Assembly (NCBI RefSeq): GCF_051020955.1
Contig: NW_027476488.1
Location: forward strand, 62,001-126,000
Direction of reading: 5' to 3'
DNA length: 64,000 bases
Origin: Megalopta genalis
Lineage: Eukaryota > Arthropoda > Insecta > Hymenoptera > Halictidae
Shown here: one piece after another, positions 36,206 to 50,800 of the stretch
Position numbering within the stretch: position 1 is the stretch's first letter
Layout of the letters: the number at the start of each line of letters is the position of its first letter
Position numbers and translations under genes: made by a program
The notes under the pieces: generated by a model
The model's input: the letters and a program-made list of their open reading frames with translations, nothing else
What the model was told of the DNA's origin: nothing
The model's database searches: none

Positions 36206-38769
36206 ATCGCAAGTATCTGAATCTAAATCATTTGTTTACGCATGGATTTGAAGCTAAGCCTTCTACTTCATATCGATTTGAAGATAAATGATATGTATCG
36301 CATGGATTTTGAAGCTAACTCGTTTGATTCGTCAGCATTTGAAGCTATATCACTTATCTCCCAATTGTTTGAAGCTAAATCATTTGTTTCGCATGAACTT
36401 GAATCTAAACCTTCTACATCGCATTGATTTGAAGCTAAATCATGTGATGCGCTTGGATTTGAAGCAAACTCGTTTGCTTCGTTTGCATTTGGAGAAATAT
36501 CACTTATATCTCAATTGTTTGAAGCTAAATCATTTGTTTCGCATGCATTTGAAGCTAAACCTTCTGCACAGGCATTGATTTGAAGCTAAATCATGTGTTT
36601 TGCATGGATTTGATGCTAACTCGTTAGTTTCGACGGAATTTGAAGCTATATCAATTATATCGCAAGTATCTGCTCCTAAATCATTTGTTTCGCATGGATT
36701 TGAAGCTAAGCCTTCTACTTCGAATCGATTTCAAGCTAAATGATTTGTATTCGCATGGATTTTGAAGCTAACTAATTTGATTCGTCTGCATATGAAGCTG
36801 TATCACTTATATCGCAAAGTATCTGAAGCTAAATCAATTGTTTAGCATGGATTTGAAGCTAAGCCTTCTACTTCGCACTGATTTGGAGCTAGATCACGTG
36901 TTTCGCTTGGATGTGAAGCTAACTCGTTTGTTTCGTCTGCACTTGAAGCTATATCATTTATATCGCAAGTATCTGAACCTAAATCATTTGTTTCGCATGG
37001 ATTGGAAGCTAAGCCTTCTGCTTCGTATCGATTTGATTTTAAATGATATGAATCGCATGGATATTGAAGCTAACTCGTTTGATTCGTCAGCATTTGAAGC
37101 TATATCACTTATATCCCAATTGTTTGAAGCTAAATCATTCGTTTCGCATGGATTTGAATCTAAACCTTCTACATCGCATTGATTTGAAGCTAAATCATTT
37201 GTTTCGCATGGATTTATATCTAAATCTTCTAAATCGCATTCATTTGAAGCTAAATCATGTGATTCGCTTGGATATGAAGCGAAATCGTTTGTTTCGTCTG
37301 CATTTGAAGCTATATCACGTACAGCTCATGTGTTTGAAGCTAAATCATTTATTTCGCATGTATTTGAAGATAAACCTTCTACATCGCATTGATTTGCAGC
37401 TCAATCACTTGCTTCGCATGTATTTGAGGCTATCACGTTTGTTTCTCCTGCATTTGAATCTATATCACTTATATCGCAAGTATCTGAACCTAAATCATTT
37501 GTTTCGCATTCATTTGAAGCTAAACCTTCTGCACAGGCATTGATTTGAAGCTAAATCATGTGTTTTGCATGTATTTGCTGCTAACTCGTTAGTTTCGACG
37601 GCATTTGAAGCTATAAAACTTATATCGCAAATATCTGAATCTAAATCATTTGTTTCGCATGGATTTGAAGCTAAGCCTTCTACTTCGTTTCGATTTGAAG
37701 TTAAAGGATATGTATCGCATGGATTTTGAAGCTAACTCGTTTGATTCGTCAGCATTTTAAGCTATATCACTTATATCTCAATTGTTTGAAGCTAAATCAT
37801 TTGTTTCGCATGTATTTGAAGGCAAACCTTATACATCGCATTGATTTGAAGCTAAATCGTGTGTTTCGCTTGAATTTGAAACTAAACCTTCTCCATCGCA
37901 TTGATTTGAAGCTAAATCATGTGTTTTGCATGGATTTGATGCTAACTCGTTAGTTTCGACGGCATTTGATGCTATATCAATTATATCGCAAGTATCTGCT
38001 CCTAAATCATTTGTTTCGCATGGATTTGAAGCTAAGCCTTCTACTTCGTATCGATTTGAAGTTAAATGATATGTATCGCATGGATTTTGAAGCTAACTCG
38101 TTTGATTCGTTAGCATTTGAAGCTATATCACTTATATCCCAATTGTTTGAAGCTAAATCATTTGTTTAGCATGGATTTGAATCTAAATCTTCTAAATCGC
38201 ATTGATTTGCAGTTAAATGATATGTATCGCATGGATTTTGAAGCTAACTCGTTTGATTCGTCAGCATTTGAAGCTATATCACTTATATCCCAATTGTTTG
38301 AAGCTAAATCATTTGTTTCGCATGGATTTGAATCTAAATCTTCTACATCGCATTGATTTGAAGCTAAATCATGTGTTTTGCATGGATTTGAAGCTAACTC
38401 GTTTGTTTCGGCTGCATTTGAAGCTATATCACTTATATCTCAATTGTTTGAAGCTAAATCATTTGTTTCGCATGGATTTGTAACTAAATCATGTGATTTG
38501 CTTGGATTTGAAGCTAACTCGTTTGTTTCGTCTGCATTTGAAGAAATACCACTTATATCTCAAGTGTTTGAAGCTAAACCATTTGTTTCGCATGGATTTG
38601 AAGCTAAGCCTTCTACTTTGTATCGATTTGAAGCTAAATGAAATGTGTCGCATGGATATGAACTATCTCGTTTGATTCGTCTGCATTTAAAGCTATATCA
38701 CTTATATCCCAAGTGTTTGAAGCTAAATCATTTGTTTCGCATGGATTTGAAGCTAAATCTTCTACATCG

Positions 38770-41700
38770 CATTGATTTGAAGCTAAATCATGTGTTTCGC
38801 TTGGATTTGAAGCTAAACCTTCTGCATCGTATTGATTTGACGCTTAATCATGTGTTTTGCATGGTTTTTATGCTAACTCGCCTGTTTCCTCTGCATTTGA
38901 AGCTATATCACTTATATCGCAAGTATCTGAACCTAAATCATTTGTTTCGCATTCATTTGAAGCTAAACCTTCTACATCGCATTTATTAGAAGCTAAACCT
39001 TCTACATCGCATTGATTTGAAGCTAAACCTTCTACATCGCATTGGTTTGAAGCTCAGTCATGTGTTTCGCATGGAGTTGGATGTAGCTCGTTTGTTTCCC
39101 CTGCATTTGAAGCTATATCACTTATAACCCAATTGTTAGAAGCTAAATCATTTGTTTCGCACGGATTTGTAGCTAAGCCTTCTACTTCGTATCGATTTGA
39201 AGTTAAATGATATGTATCGCATGGATTTTGAAGCTAACTCGTTTTATTCGTCAGCATTTGAAGCTATATCACTTATATCCCAATTGTTTGAAGCTAAATC
39301 GTTTGTTTCGCATGGATTTGAAGCTAAACCTTCTACATCGCATTGATTTGAAGCTAAATCATGTGATTTGCTTGGATTTGAAGCTAACTCGTTTGTTTCG
39401 TCTGCATTTGAAGAAATATCACTTAAGTCTCAAGTGTTTGAAGCTGAATCATTTGTTTCGCATGGATTTGAAGCTAAGCCTTATACTTCGTATCGATATG
39501 AAGCTAAATGAAATGTATCGCATGGATTTGAAGCTAACACGTTTGATTCGTCTGCATTTAAAGCTATATCACTTATAACCCAATTGTTAGAAGCTAAATC
39601 ATTTATTTCGCACGGATTTGTAGCTAAGCCTTCTACTTCGTATCGATTTGAAGTTAAATGATATGTATCGCATGGATTTTGAAGCTAACTCGTTTGATTC
39701 GTCAGCATTTGAAGCTATATCACTTATATCCCAATTGTTTGATGCTAAATCGTTTGTTTCGCATGGATTTGAAGCTAAACCTTCTACATCGCATTGATTT
39801 GAAGCTAAATCATGTGTTTCGCACCGATTTGAAACTAAACCTCCTGCATCGCATTGATTTGAAGCTTAATCATGTGTCTTGCATGGATTTGATGCTACCT
39901 TTTTTGTTTCCCCTGCATTTGAAGCTATATCACTTATATCGCAAGTATCTGAACCTAAGTCATTTGGTTCGCTTGGATTTAAAGCTAAGACTTCTACTTC
40001 GTATCGGTTTGAAGCTAAATCATATGCATCGCATTGATTTTGAAGCTCACTTGTTTGATTCGTCTGTATTTGAAGCTATATCACTAATATCCCAAGTGTT
40101 TGAAGCTAAATCATTTGTTTCGCATGGATTTGAAGCTAAATCGTTTGATTCGTCTGCATTTGAAGCTATATCACTTATATGCCAAGTGTTTGAAGCTAAA
40201 TCATTTGTTTCGCATGGATTTGAAGCTAAACCTTCTGCATCGCATTGCTTTGAAGCTAAGCCTTCTACTTCGCATCGATTTGAAGTTAAATGATATGTAT
40301 CGAATGGATTTGAAGCTGACTCGTTTGATTCGTCTGCATTTGAAGCTATATCACTTATATCCCAAGTGTTTGGAGCTAAATCATTTGTTTCGCGTGGATT
40401 TGAAGATAAAACTTCTACATCGCGTTGAATTGAAGCTAAATCATGTGTTTCGCTTGGATTTGAAGCTAACTCGTTTGTTTCGTCTGCATTTGAAGCTATA
40501 TCACTTATATCCCAATTGTTTGAAGCTGAATCATTCGTTTCGCATGGATTTGAAGCTAAACCTTCGACATAGCATTGATTTGAAGCTTAATCATGTGTTT
40601 TGTATGGATTTGAAGCTAACTCGTTTGCTTCCCCTGCATTTGAAGCTATATCATTTATATCGCAAGTATTTGAAGCCAAATCATTTGTGTCGCTTGGATT
40701 TGAAGCTAAACCTTCTGCATCGCATTGATTTGAAGCTAAATCATGTGTTTTGCATGGATTTGATGCTAACTCGATTGTTTCCCCTGCATTTGAAGCTATA
40801 TCACTTATATCGCAAGTATCTGAACCTAAGTCATTTGGTTCGCTTGGATTTAAAGCTAAGACTTCTACTTCGTATCGGTTTGAAGCTAAATCATATGCAT
40901 CGCATTGATTTTGAAGCTCACTTGTTTGATTCGTCTGTATTTGAAGCTATATCACTAATATCCCAAGTGTTTGAAGCTAAATCATTTGTTTCGCATGGAT
41001 TTGAAGCTAAATCGTTTGATTCGTCTGCATTTGAAGCTATATCACTTATATGCCAAGTGATTGAAGCTAAATCATTTGTTTCGCATGGATTTGAAGCTAA
41101 ACCTTCTGCATCGCATTGCTTTGAAGCTAAGCCTTCTACTTCGCATCGATTTGAAGTTAAATGATATGTATCGAATGGATTTGAAGCTGACTCGTTTGAT
41201 TCGTCTGCATTTGAAGCTATATCACTTATATCCCAAGTGTTTGAAGCTAAATCATTTGTTTCGCGTGGATTTGAAGATAAAACTTCTACATCGCGTTGAA
41301 TTGAAGCTAAATCATGTGTTTCGCTTGGATTTGAAGCTAACTCGTTTGTTTCGTCTGCATTTGAAGCTATATCACTTATATCCCAATTGTTTGAAGCTGA
41401 ATCATTCGTTTCGCATGGATTTGAAGCTAAACCTTCGACATAGCATTGATTTGAAGCTTAATCATGTGTTTTGTATGGATTTGAAGCTAACTCGTTTGCT
41501 TCCCCTGCATTTGAAGCTATATCATTTATATCGCAAGTATTTGAAGCCAAATCATTTGTGTCGCTTGGATTTGAAGCTAAACCTTCTGCATCGCATTGAT
41601 TTGAAGCTAAATCATGTGTTTTGCATGGATTTGATGCTAACTCGATTGTTTCCCCTGCATTTGAAGCTATATCACTTATATCGCAAGTATCTGAATCTAA

Positions 41701-44057
41701 ATCATTTGTTTCGCATGAATTTGTAGCTAAGCCTTCTACTTCGTATAGATTTGAAGTTAAATGATATGTATCGAATGGATTTGAAGCGAACTCGTTTGAT
41801 TCGTCTGCATTTGAAGCTATATCACTTACATCCCAAGTGTTTGAAGCTAAATCATTTGTTTCGCGTGGATTTGAAGATAAACCTTCTACATCGCGTTGAT
41901 TTGAAGCTAAATCATGTGTTTCGCTTGGATTTGAAGCTAACTCGTTTGTTTCGTCTGCATTTGAAGCTATATCACCTATATCGCTAGTATCTGAAGCTAA
42001 ATCATTTGTTTCGCATGGATTTGAAGCTAAACCTTCTACATCGCATTGATTTGCTGCTAAATCATGTGTTTCGCATGGATTTGATGCTAAACCTTCTACA
42101 TCGCATGGATTTGAAGCTGAACCTTCTACATCGCACTGATTTGAAGCTAAATCACGTGTTTCGCTTGGATACGAAGCTAACCCGTTTGTTTCTCCTGCAT
42201 TTGAAGCTATATCACTTATATAGCATGTATATGATGCTAAATCATTTATGTCGCATTGCTTTGAAGCTAAGCCTTCTACTTCGCATTGATTTGAAGCTAA
42301 ATTATGTGTTTCGGTTGAATTTGAACCTAATTCGTTTGTTTCGCATGCAGTTGAAGCTAAATCATGTATAAAACAAGTATTTGATTCCATACTATACGTT
42401 TCGCATGGATTTGAAACCTAGCCTTCTACTTCGCATTGATTTGAAGATAAATCATGTGTTTCGAATGGATTTGATGCTAATCCTTCTACTTCGTATTGAG
42501 TTGTAGCTAAACCATTTGTTTCGCATCGATCCTAAAATCAGGTTTCTACTTCGCATTGATTAGAAGCAAAATCATGAGTTTCGAACTGATTTGAAGCTAA
42601 CTCGTTTGTTTAGAATGCAGTTGAAGCTAAATCATGTATATCACATGTATTTGAAGCTAAACCATTTGAATCGCATGGATTTGAAGCTGAACCTTCTACT
42701 TCACATTGATTTGAAGCTGAATCATTTGTTCCGCATGAATTTGAAGCTAACCCGTTTGTTTCATATGCAGTTGAAGCTAAATGATGTATATCAAAAGTAT
42801 TTGAAGCTGAACTATTTGTTTCGCATGGATTTGAAGCTAAACCTTCTAAATCGCATTGATTTGAAGCTAAATCATGTGATTCGCTTGGATTTGAAGCTAA
42901 CTCGTTTGTTTCGTCTGCATTTGAAGCTACGTCACTTATATCGCAAGTATTTGAAGCCAAATCAATTGTGTCGCATGGATTTGAATCAAAACATTCTGCA
43001 TCTCATTCATTTGAAGCTAAATCACGTGTTCCGCTTGGATTTGAAGCTAAACCTTCTACATCGCATTGATTTGACGCTAAATCATGTGTTTCGCTTGGAT
43101 TTGAAGCTAACTCGTTTGATTCGTCTGCATTTGAAGCTATATCACTTATAACCCAAGTAATTGAAGCTAAATCATTGGTTTCGCATGGATTTGAAGCTAA
43201 ACCTTCGACATAGCATTGATTTGAAGCTTTATCATGTGTTTTGCATGGATTTGAATCTAACTCGTTTGTTGCCCCTGCATATGAAGCTATATCACTTATA
43301 TTGCAAGTATCTGAAGCTAAATCATTTGTTTCGCATGGATTTGAAGCAAAACCTTCTACATCATATTGATTTGAATCTAAATCATGTCTTTCGCTTGTAT
43401 TTGAAGCTAACTCGTTTGTTTCGTCTGCATTTGATGCTATGTCACTTATATCGCAAGTATTTGAAGCCAAATCATTTGTGTCGCATGGATTTGAATCTAA
43501 ACATTCTACATCTCATTGATTTTAAGCTAAATCATGTGTTCCGCTTGGATTTGAAGCTAAACCTTCTACATCGCATTGACTTGACGCTAAATCATGTGCA
43601 TCGCATGGATTTCGAAGCTAACTCGTTAGTTTCGCCTGTATTTGAAGCTATATCACTTATATCGCAAGTATCTGATTCTAAATCATTTGTTTCGCATGGA
43701 TTTGAAGCTAAGACTTCTACTTCGTATCGTTTTGAAGTTAAATGATATGTATCGCTTGGATTTTGAAGCGTAACTCGTTTGATTCGCCTGCATTTGAAGC
43801 TATATCACTTATATCGCATGTTTATGATTCTAAATCATTTATGTCGCATGGATTTGAAGCTAAACCTTCTACATCGTATTGATTTGAAGCAAAACCTTCT
43901 ACATTGCATTGATTTAAAGCTAAACCTTCTACATCGCATTGCTTTGAAACTAAGCCTACTACTTCGCATCGATTTGAAGCTTAATCATGTGTTTTGCGTG
44001 GATTTGAAGCTAAATCGTTTGTTTCGTCTGCATTTGAAGAAATACCTCTTATATCAC
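38770..44057. repeat. long segmental duplication, reference copy A
   Basis: This 5.3-kb block is matched by copy B (56251-59617) and by copy C (59988-63018). Copy B lacks several internal segments, including one of 1,020 bp, exactly 34 monomers, between about 42040 and 43060 of copy A. Copy C matches from 39593 to about 43494 but has one instead of two copies of the 871-bp unit. The changes in offset (17,481, 17,631, 16,580 and 15,560 for B; 20,395 and 19,524 for C) record these events. Confidence 0.85.
39904..41645. repeat. 871-bp direct tandem duplication
   Basis: Copy 1 is about 39904-40774 and copy 2 about 40775-41645 (29 monomers plus 1). Differences are few, for example GTGTTTGGAGC against GTGTTTGAAGC near 40367/41238. 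The homologous place in copy C of the long duplication (about 60.3-61.2 kb) carries this unit only once. Confidence 0.9.
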
Positions 44058-44879
44058 AAGTATTTGAAGCGAAACCATTTGTTTCGCATGGATTCGTAGA
44101 TCAGCCTTCTACTTCGCATTGATTTGAAGCTAAATCATATGTTTCGCATGGATTTGAAGCTAACTCGTTAGTTTTGCCAGCATTTGAAGCTATATCACTT
44201 ATATCGCAAGTATCTGAACGTAAATCATTGGTTTCGCATGGATTTGAAGCTAAACCTTCTACATCGCATTGATTTGAAACTGAATCATGTGTTTCGCTTG
44301 GATATGAAGCTATCTCGTCTGTTTCGTCTGCATTTGAAGCTATATCAGTTATATGGCAAGTATCTGATGCTAAATCATTTGTTTCGCATGGATTTGAAGC
44401 TAAACCTTCTACATCGCATTGATTTGAAGCTTAATCATGTGTTTTGCATGGATTTGAAACTAACTCGTTAGTTTCGCCTGCATTTGAAGCTATATCAATT
44501 ATATCGCAAGTTTCTGAAGCTAAATCATTTGTTTCGCATGGATTTGAACCTAAGCCTTCTACTTCGTATCGATTTGAAGCTAAATCATGTGTTTTGCATG
44601 GATTTGATTCTAACTCGTTTGTTCCTCCTGCACTTGAAGCTATATCACTTATATCGCAATCATCTGAACCTAAATCATTTGTTTAGCATGGATTTGAAGC
44701 AAAGCCTTCTACTTCGCTTTGATTTAAGGCTAAATCATGGGTTTCACATGGATTTGAAGCCAATTCATTTGTTGCGCATGCAGTTGAATCCATAGAACGT
44801 ATATCACAAGTATTTGTAGCTAAACCATTTATTTCGCATGGATTTGAAGCTAAACATTCTACATCGCACTGATTAAAGC

Positions 44880-47800
44880 TAAATCATGTGTTTTGCTTGA
44901 ATATGAAGCTAACTCGTTTGTATCGCCTGCTTTTTAAGCTAAATCATGTATATCACAAGTATTTGAAGCTAAGCCATTTGTTTCGCATGAATTCGAAGAT
45001 AAGCCTTCTACTTCGCTTTGATTCGAATCTAAATCATGTGTTTCACATGGATTTAGAGCTAACTCGTTTGTTTCGCCTGGATTTGAAGCTAAATCGAGTA
45101 TATCACAAGTATTTGATGCTAAACCATTTGATTCGCATGGATTCGAAGATAAGCCTTCTACTTCGCATTGATTTGAAGCTACATCACGTTTCGCATGGAT
45201 TTGAAGCTAATTCGTTTGTTTCGCATGCAGTTGAAGCTATATCATGTATATCACAAGTATTTGAAACTGAACCATTTGCTTCCCATGAATATTATGCTAA
45301 ACCATGTGTTTCGAATGAATTTGAAGCTAAATCATGTGTTTCGGATGGATTTGATGATAAAACTCGTTTGTGTCGCCTGCATTTGATGCTAAATCATGTA
45401 TATCACAAGTATTTGAAGCGAAACCATTTGTTTCGCACGGATTCGAAGATCAGCCTTCTACTTCGTACTGATTTGAAGCTAAATCCTATGTTTCGCATGG
45501 ATTTGAAGCTAATTCGTTTGTATCGCCTGCATTTGAAGCTAAATCATGTATATCACAAGTATTTGATGCTGACCCATTTGTTTCGCTTGGATTAGAAGAT
45601 CAGCCTTCTACTTCGCATTGATTTGAAGCTAAATCATTTCATTCACTTGGATTTGTGGCTAACTCATTTGTTTCGCAAGCATTTGCCAAATCATGTATAT
45701 CACAAATATTTGAGGCTAAACCATTTGATTCGCATGGATTTGAACTAAGCCTTCTACTTCGCATTGATATGAACCTAAATCACGTTTTTCTCTTGGATTT
45801 GAAGCTAACTCGTTTGTTTCGCATGCAGTTGAAGCTACATCATGTATATCACAGGTATTTGAAGCTAAACCATTTGTTTCGCATGGATTCGAAGACATGC
45901 CTTCTACTTCGCATTGAAATGAAGCTACATCATGTTTCGCATGGATTTGAAGCTAATTCGTTTGTTTCGCATGCAGTTGTAGCAAAATCATGTATGTCAC
46001 AAGTATTTGAAGCTGAACCATTTGCTTCGCATGAATATTATGCTAAACCATGTGTTTCGAATGAATTTGAAGCTAAATCATGTGTTTCGGATGGATTTGA
46101 TGATAAAACTCGTTTGTGTCGCCAGCATTTGAAGCTAAATCATGTATATCACAAGTATTTGAAGCGAAACCATTTGTTTCGCATGGATTCGAAGATCAGC
46201 CTTCTACTTCGCATTGATTTGAAGCTAAATCATGTGTTTCGGATGGATTTGATGATAAAACTCGTTTGTGTCGCCAGCATTTGAAGCTAAATCATGTATA
46301 TCACAAGTATTTGAAGCGAAACCATTTGTTTCGCATGGATTCGAAGATCAGCCTTCTACTTCGCATTGATTTGAAGCTAAATCATATGTTTCGCATGGAT
46401 TTGAAGCCAATTCGTTTGTATCGCCTGCATTTGAAGCTAAATCATGTATATCACAAGTATTTGAAGCTAAGCCATTTGTTTCGCATGGATTCGAAAAGAA
46501 GCCTTCTACTTTGCATTGATTTGATTCTAAATCATGTTTTTCGCTTGGATTTAAAGCTAACTCGTTTGTTTCGCCTGGATTTGAAGCTAAATCGTGTATA
46601 TCGCAAGTATTTGGTGCTAAACCATTTGTTTCGCATGGATTCGAAGACATGCCTTCTACTTCGCATTGAAATGAAGCTACATCATGTTTCGCATGGATTT
46701 GAAGCTAAATCGTTTGTTTCGCATGCAGTTGTAGCAAAATCATGTATGTCACAAGTATTTGAAGCTGAACCATTTGCTTCGCATGAATATTATGCTAAAC
46801 CATGTGTTTCGAATGAATTTCAAGCTAAATCATGTGTTTCGGATGGATTTGATGATAAAACTCGTTTGTGTCGCCAGCATTTGAAGCTAAATCATGTATA
46901 TCACAAGTATTTGAAGCGAAATCATTTGTTTCGCGTGGATTCGAAGATCAGCCTTCTACTTCGCATTGATTTGAAGCTAAATCATATGTTTCGCATGGAT
47001 TTGAAGCCAATTCGTTTGTATCGCCTGCATTTGAAGCTAAATCATGTATATCACAAGTATTTGAAGCTAAGCCATTTGTTTCGCATGGATTCGAAAATAA
47101 GCCTTCTACTTTGCATTGATTTGATTCTAAATCATGTTTTTCGCTTGGATTTAAAGATAACTCGTTTGTTTCGCCTGGATTTGAAGCTAAATCGTGTATA
47201 TCGCAAGTATTTGGTGCTAAACCATTTGTTTCGCATGGATTCGAAGATAAGCCTCCTACTTCGCATTGATTTGAAGCTAAATCATGTGTTTCGTATGGAT
47301 TTGAAGCTAAGCCTTCTACTTCGCTTTGATTTGAAGCTAAATCATGTGTTTCGTATGGATTTAGAGCTAACACATTTGTTTCGCACGCAGTTGAAGCCAA
47401 ATCATGTATAACACAAATATTTGAAGTTAAACCATTTGATTCGCATGGATTTGAAGCTAACCCTCCTACTTCGCATTGATTTGGAGCTAAATCATGTGTT
47501 TCGCATGGATTTGAAGCTAACTCGTTTGTCTCGCATGCTGTTGAATCTAAATCATGTATATCACAAGTATTTGATGCTGACCAATTTGTTTCTCATGGTT
47601 TCGAAGAGCAGCCTTCTACTTCGCAATTGATTTGAAGCTAAATCATGTGTTTCGCATGGATTTGAAGCTAACTCGTTAGTATCGCCTGCTTTTGAGGCTA
47701 AATCATGTATATCACAAGTATTTGAAGCTAAGCCATTTGTTTCGCATGGATTCGAAGATAAGCATTCCACTTCGCATTGATTTGAAGTTAAATCATTTCA

Positions 47801-50800
47801 TTCACTTGGACTTGTGGCTAACTCATTTGTTTCGCAAGCATTTGCCAAATCATGTATATCACAAATATTTGAAGCTAAACCATTTGATTCGCATGGATTT
47901 GAAACTAAGCCTTCTACTTCGCATTGATATGAACCTAAATCACGTTTTTCTCTTGGATTTGAAGCTAACTCGTTTGTTTCGCATGGATTCGAAGACATGC
48001 CTTCTACTTCGCATTGAAATGAAGCTACATCATGTTTCGCATGGATTTGAAGCTAATTCGTTTGTTTCGCATGCAGTTGAAGCTAAATCATGTATATCAC
48101 AAGTATTTGAAGCTGAACCATTTGCTTCGCATGAATATTATGGTAAACCATGTGTTTCGAATGAATTTGAAGCTAAATCATGTGTTTCGGATGGATTTGA
48201 TGATAAAACTCGTTTGTGTCGCCAGCATTTGAAGCTAAATCATGTATATCACAAGTACTTGAAGCGAAACCATTTGTTTCGCATGGATTCGAAGATCAGC
48301 CTTCTACTTCGCATTGATTTGAAGCTAAATCATATGTTTCGCATGGATTTGAAGCTAATTCGTTTGTATCGCCTGCATTTGAAGCTAAATCATGTATATC
48401 ACAAGTATTTGAAGCTAAGCCATTTGTTTCGCATGGATTCGAAAATAAGCCTTCTACTTTGCATTGATTTGATTCTAAATCATGTTTCTCGCTTGGATTT
48501 AAAGCTAACTCGTTTGTTTCGCCTGGATTTGAAGCTAAATCGTGTATATCGCAAGTATTTGGTGCTAAACAATTTGTTTCGCATGGATTCGAAGATAAGC
48601 CTCCTACTTCGCATTGATTTGAAGCTAAATCATGTGTTTCGTCTGGATTTGAAGCTAAGCCTTCTACTTCGCTTTGATTTGAAGCTAAATCATGTGTTTC
48701 GTATGGATTTAGAGCTAACACATTTGTTTCGCACGCAGTTGAAGCCAAATCATGTATAACACAAATATTTGAAGTTAAACCATTTGATTCGCATGGATTT
48801 GAAGCTAACCCTCCTACTTCGCATTGATTTGGAGCTAAATCATGTGTTTCGCATGGATTTGAAGCTAACTCGTTTGTCTCGCATGCTGTTGAAGCTAAAT
48901 CATGTATATCACAAGTATTTGATGCTGACCAATTTGTTTCGCATGGTTTCGAAGATCAGCCTTCTACTTCGCAATTGATTTGAAGCTAAATCATGTGTTT
49001 CGCATGGATTTGAAGCTAACTCGTTTGTATCGCCTGCTTTTCAGGCTAAATCATGTATATCACAAGTATTTGAAGCTAAGCCATTTGATTCGCATGGATT
49101 TGAAGCTAACCCTTCTACTTCGCAATGATTTGAAGCTAAATCATGTGTTCCGCATGGATTTGAAGCTAACTCGTTTGTTTGGCATGCAGTTGAAGCTAAA
49201 TCATGTTTAAAACAAGTATTTGAAGCTAAGCTATTCGTTTCGCATGGATTTGAAACTAAGCCTTCTACTTCGCATTGATTTGAAGCTAAATCTTTTCTTT
49301 CGCTTGGATTTGAAGCTGAATCATGTGTTTCGCTTGAATTTGAAGATAGGACGTTTGTTACGCATGCAGTTGAAGCTAAATCATGTATATCACAATTATT
49401 TGAAGCTAAACCATTTGTTTCGTATGGATTTGAAGGTACTCCTTCTACTTTGAATTGATTTGAAGCTAAATCACGTGTTACGCTTGGATTTGAAGCTAAA
49501 CCTTCTACATCGCATTGATTTGAAGCTAAATCATGTGTTTCGTCTGGATTTGAAGCTAAGCCTTCTACTTCGCTTTGATTTGAATCTAAATCTTTTCTTT
49601 CGCTTGGATTTGAAGCTGAATCATGTGTTTCGCTTGAATTTGAAGATAGGACGTTTGTTTCGCACGCAGTTGAAGCCAAATCATGTACAACACAAATATT
49701 TGAAGTTAAACCATTTGATTCGCATGGATTTGAAGCTAACCCTTCTACTTCGCCTTGATTTGGAGCTAAATCATGTGTTTCGCATGGATTTGAAGCTAAC
49801 TCGTTTGTCTCGCATGCTGTTGAAGCTAAATCATGTATATCACAAGTATTTGATTCTGACCAATTTGTTTCGCATGGATTCGAAGATAAGCGTTCTACTT
49901 CGCATTGATTTGAAGCTAAATCATTTGATTCACTTGGATTTATGGCTAACTCGTTTGTTTCGCATGCATTTGCCAAATCATGTATGTCACAAATATTTGA
50001 AGCTAAACCATTTGATTCGCATGGATTTGAATCTAAGCCTTCTACTTCGCATTGATATGATTCTAAATCACGTTTATCTCTTGGATTTGAAGCTAACTCG
50101 ATTGTTTCGCATTCACTTGAAGCTAAATCATGTATATCACAAGTATTTGAAGCGAAACCATTAGTTTCGCATGGATTCGAAGATCAGCCTTCTACTTCGC
50201 ATTGATTTGAAGCTAAATCATATGTTTCGCATGGATTTGAAGCTAATTCGTTTGTATCGCCTGCATTTGAAGCTAAATCATGTATATCACAAGTATTTGA
50301 AGCTAAGCCATTTGTTTCGCATGGATTCGAAAATAAGCCTTCTACTTTGCATTGATTTGATTCTAAATCATGTTTTTCGCTTGGATTTAAAGCTAACTCG
50401 TTTGTTTCGCCTGGATTTGAAGCTAAATCGTGTATATCGCAAGTATTTGGTGCTAAACAATTTGTTTCCCATGGATTCGAAGATAAGCCTCCTACTTCGC
50501 ATTGATTTGAAGCTAAATCATGTGTTTCGTCTGGATTTGAAGCTAAGCCTTCTACTTCGCTTTGATTTGAAGCTAAATCATGTGTTTCGTATGGATTTAG
50601 AGCTAACACATTTGTTTCGCACGCAGTTGAAGCCAAATCATGTATAACACAAATATTTGAAGTTAAACCATTTGATTCGCATGGATTTGAAGCTAACCCT
50701 CCTACTTCGCATTGATTTGGAGCTAAATCATGTGTTTCGCATGGATTTGAAGCTAACTCGTTTGTCTCGCATGCTGTTGAAGCTAAATCATGTATATCAC

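Noticed and set aside
40100..41164. Plus-strand 354-codon frame as a leucine-rich-repeat protein
   Set aside because: The LKLN...L pattern does not fit an LRR consensus, the overlapping second frame is open too, and the frame depends on the 30-bp satellite period.
41458..42390. Minus-strand 310-codon frame as a real gene
   Set aside because: It is copied nearly intact at 60982-61914, ends at the CTTAATC stop variant, has no start context or non-repeat domain, and flanking repeats continue out of frame.
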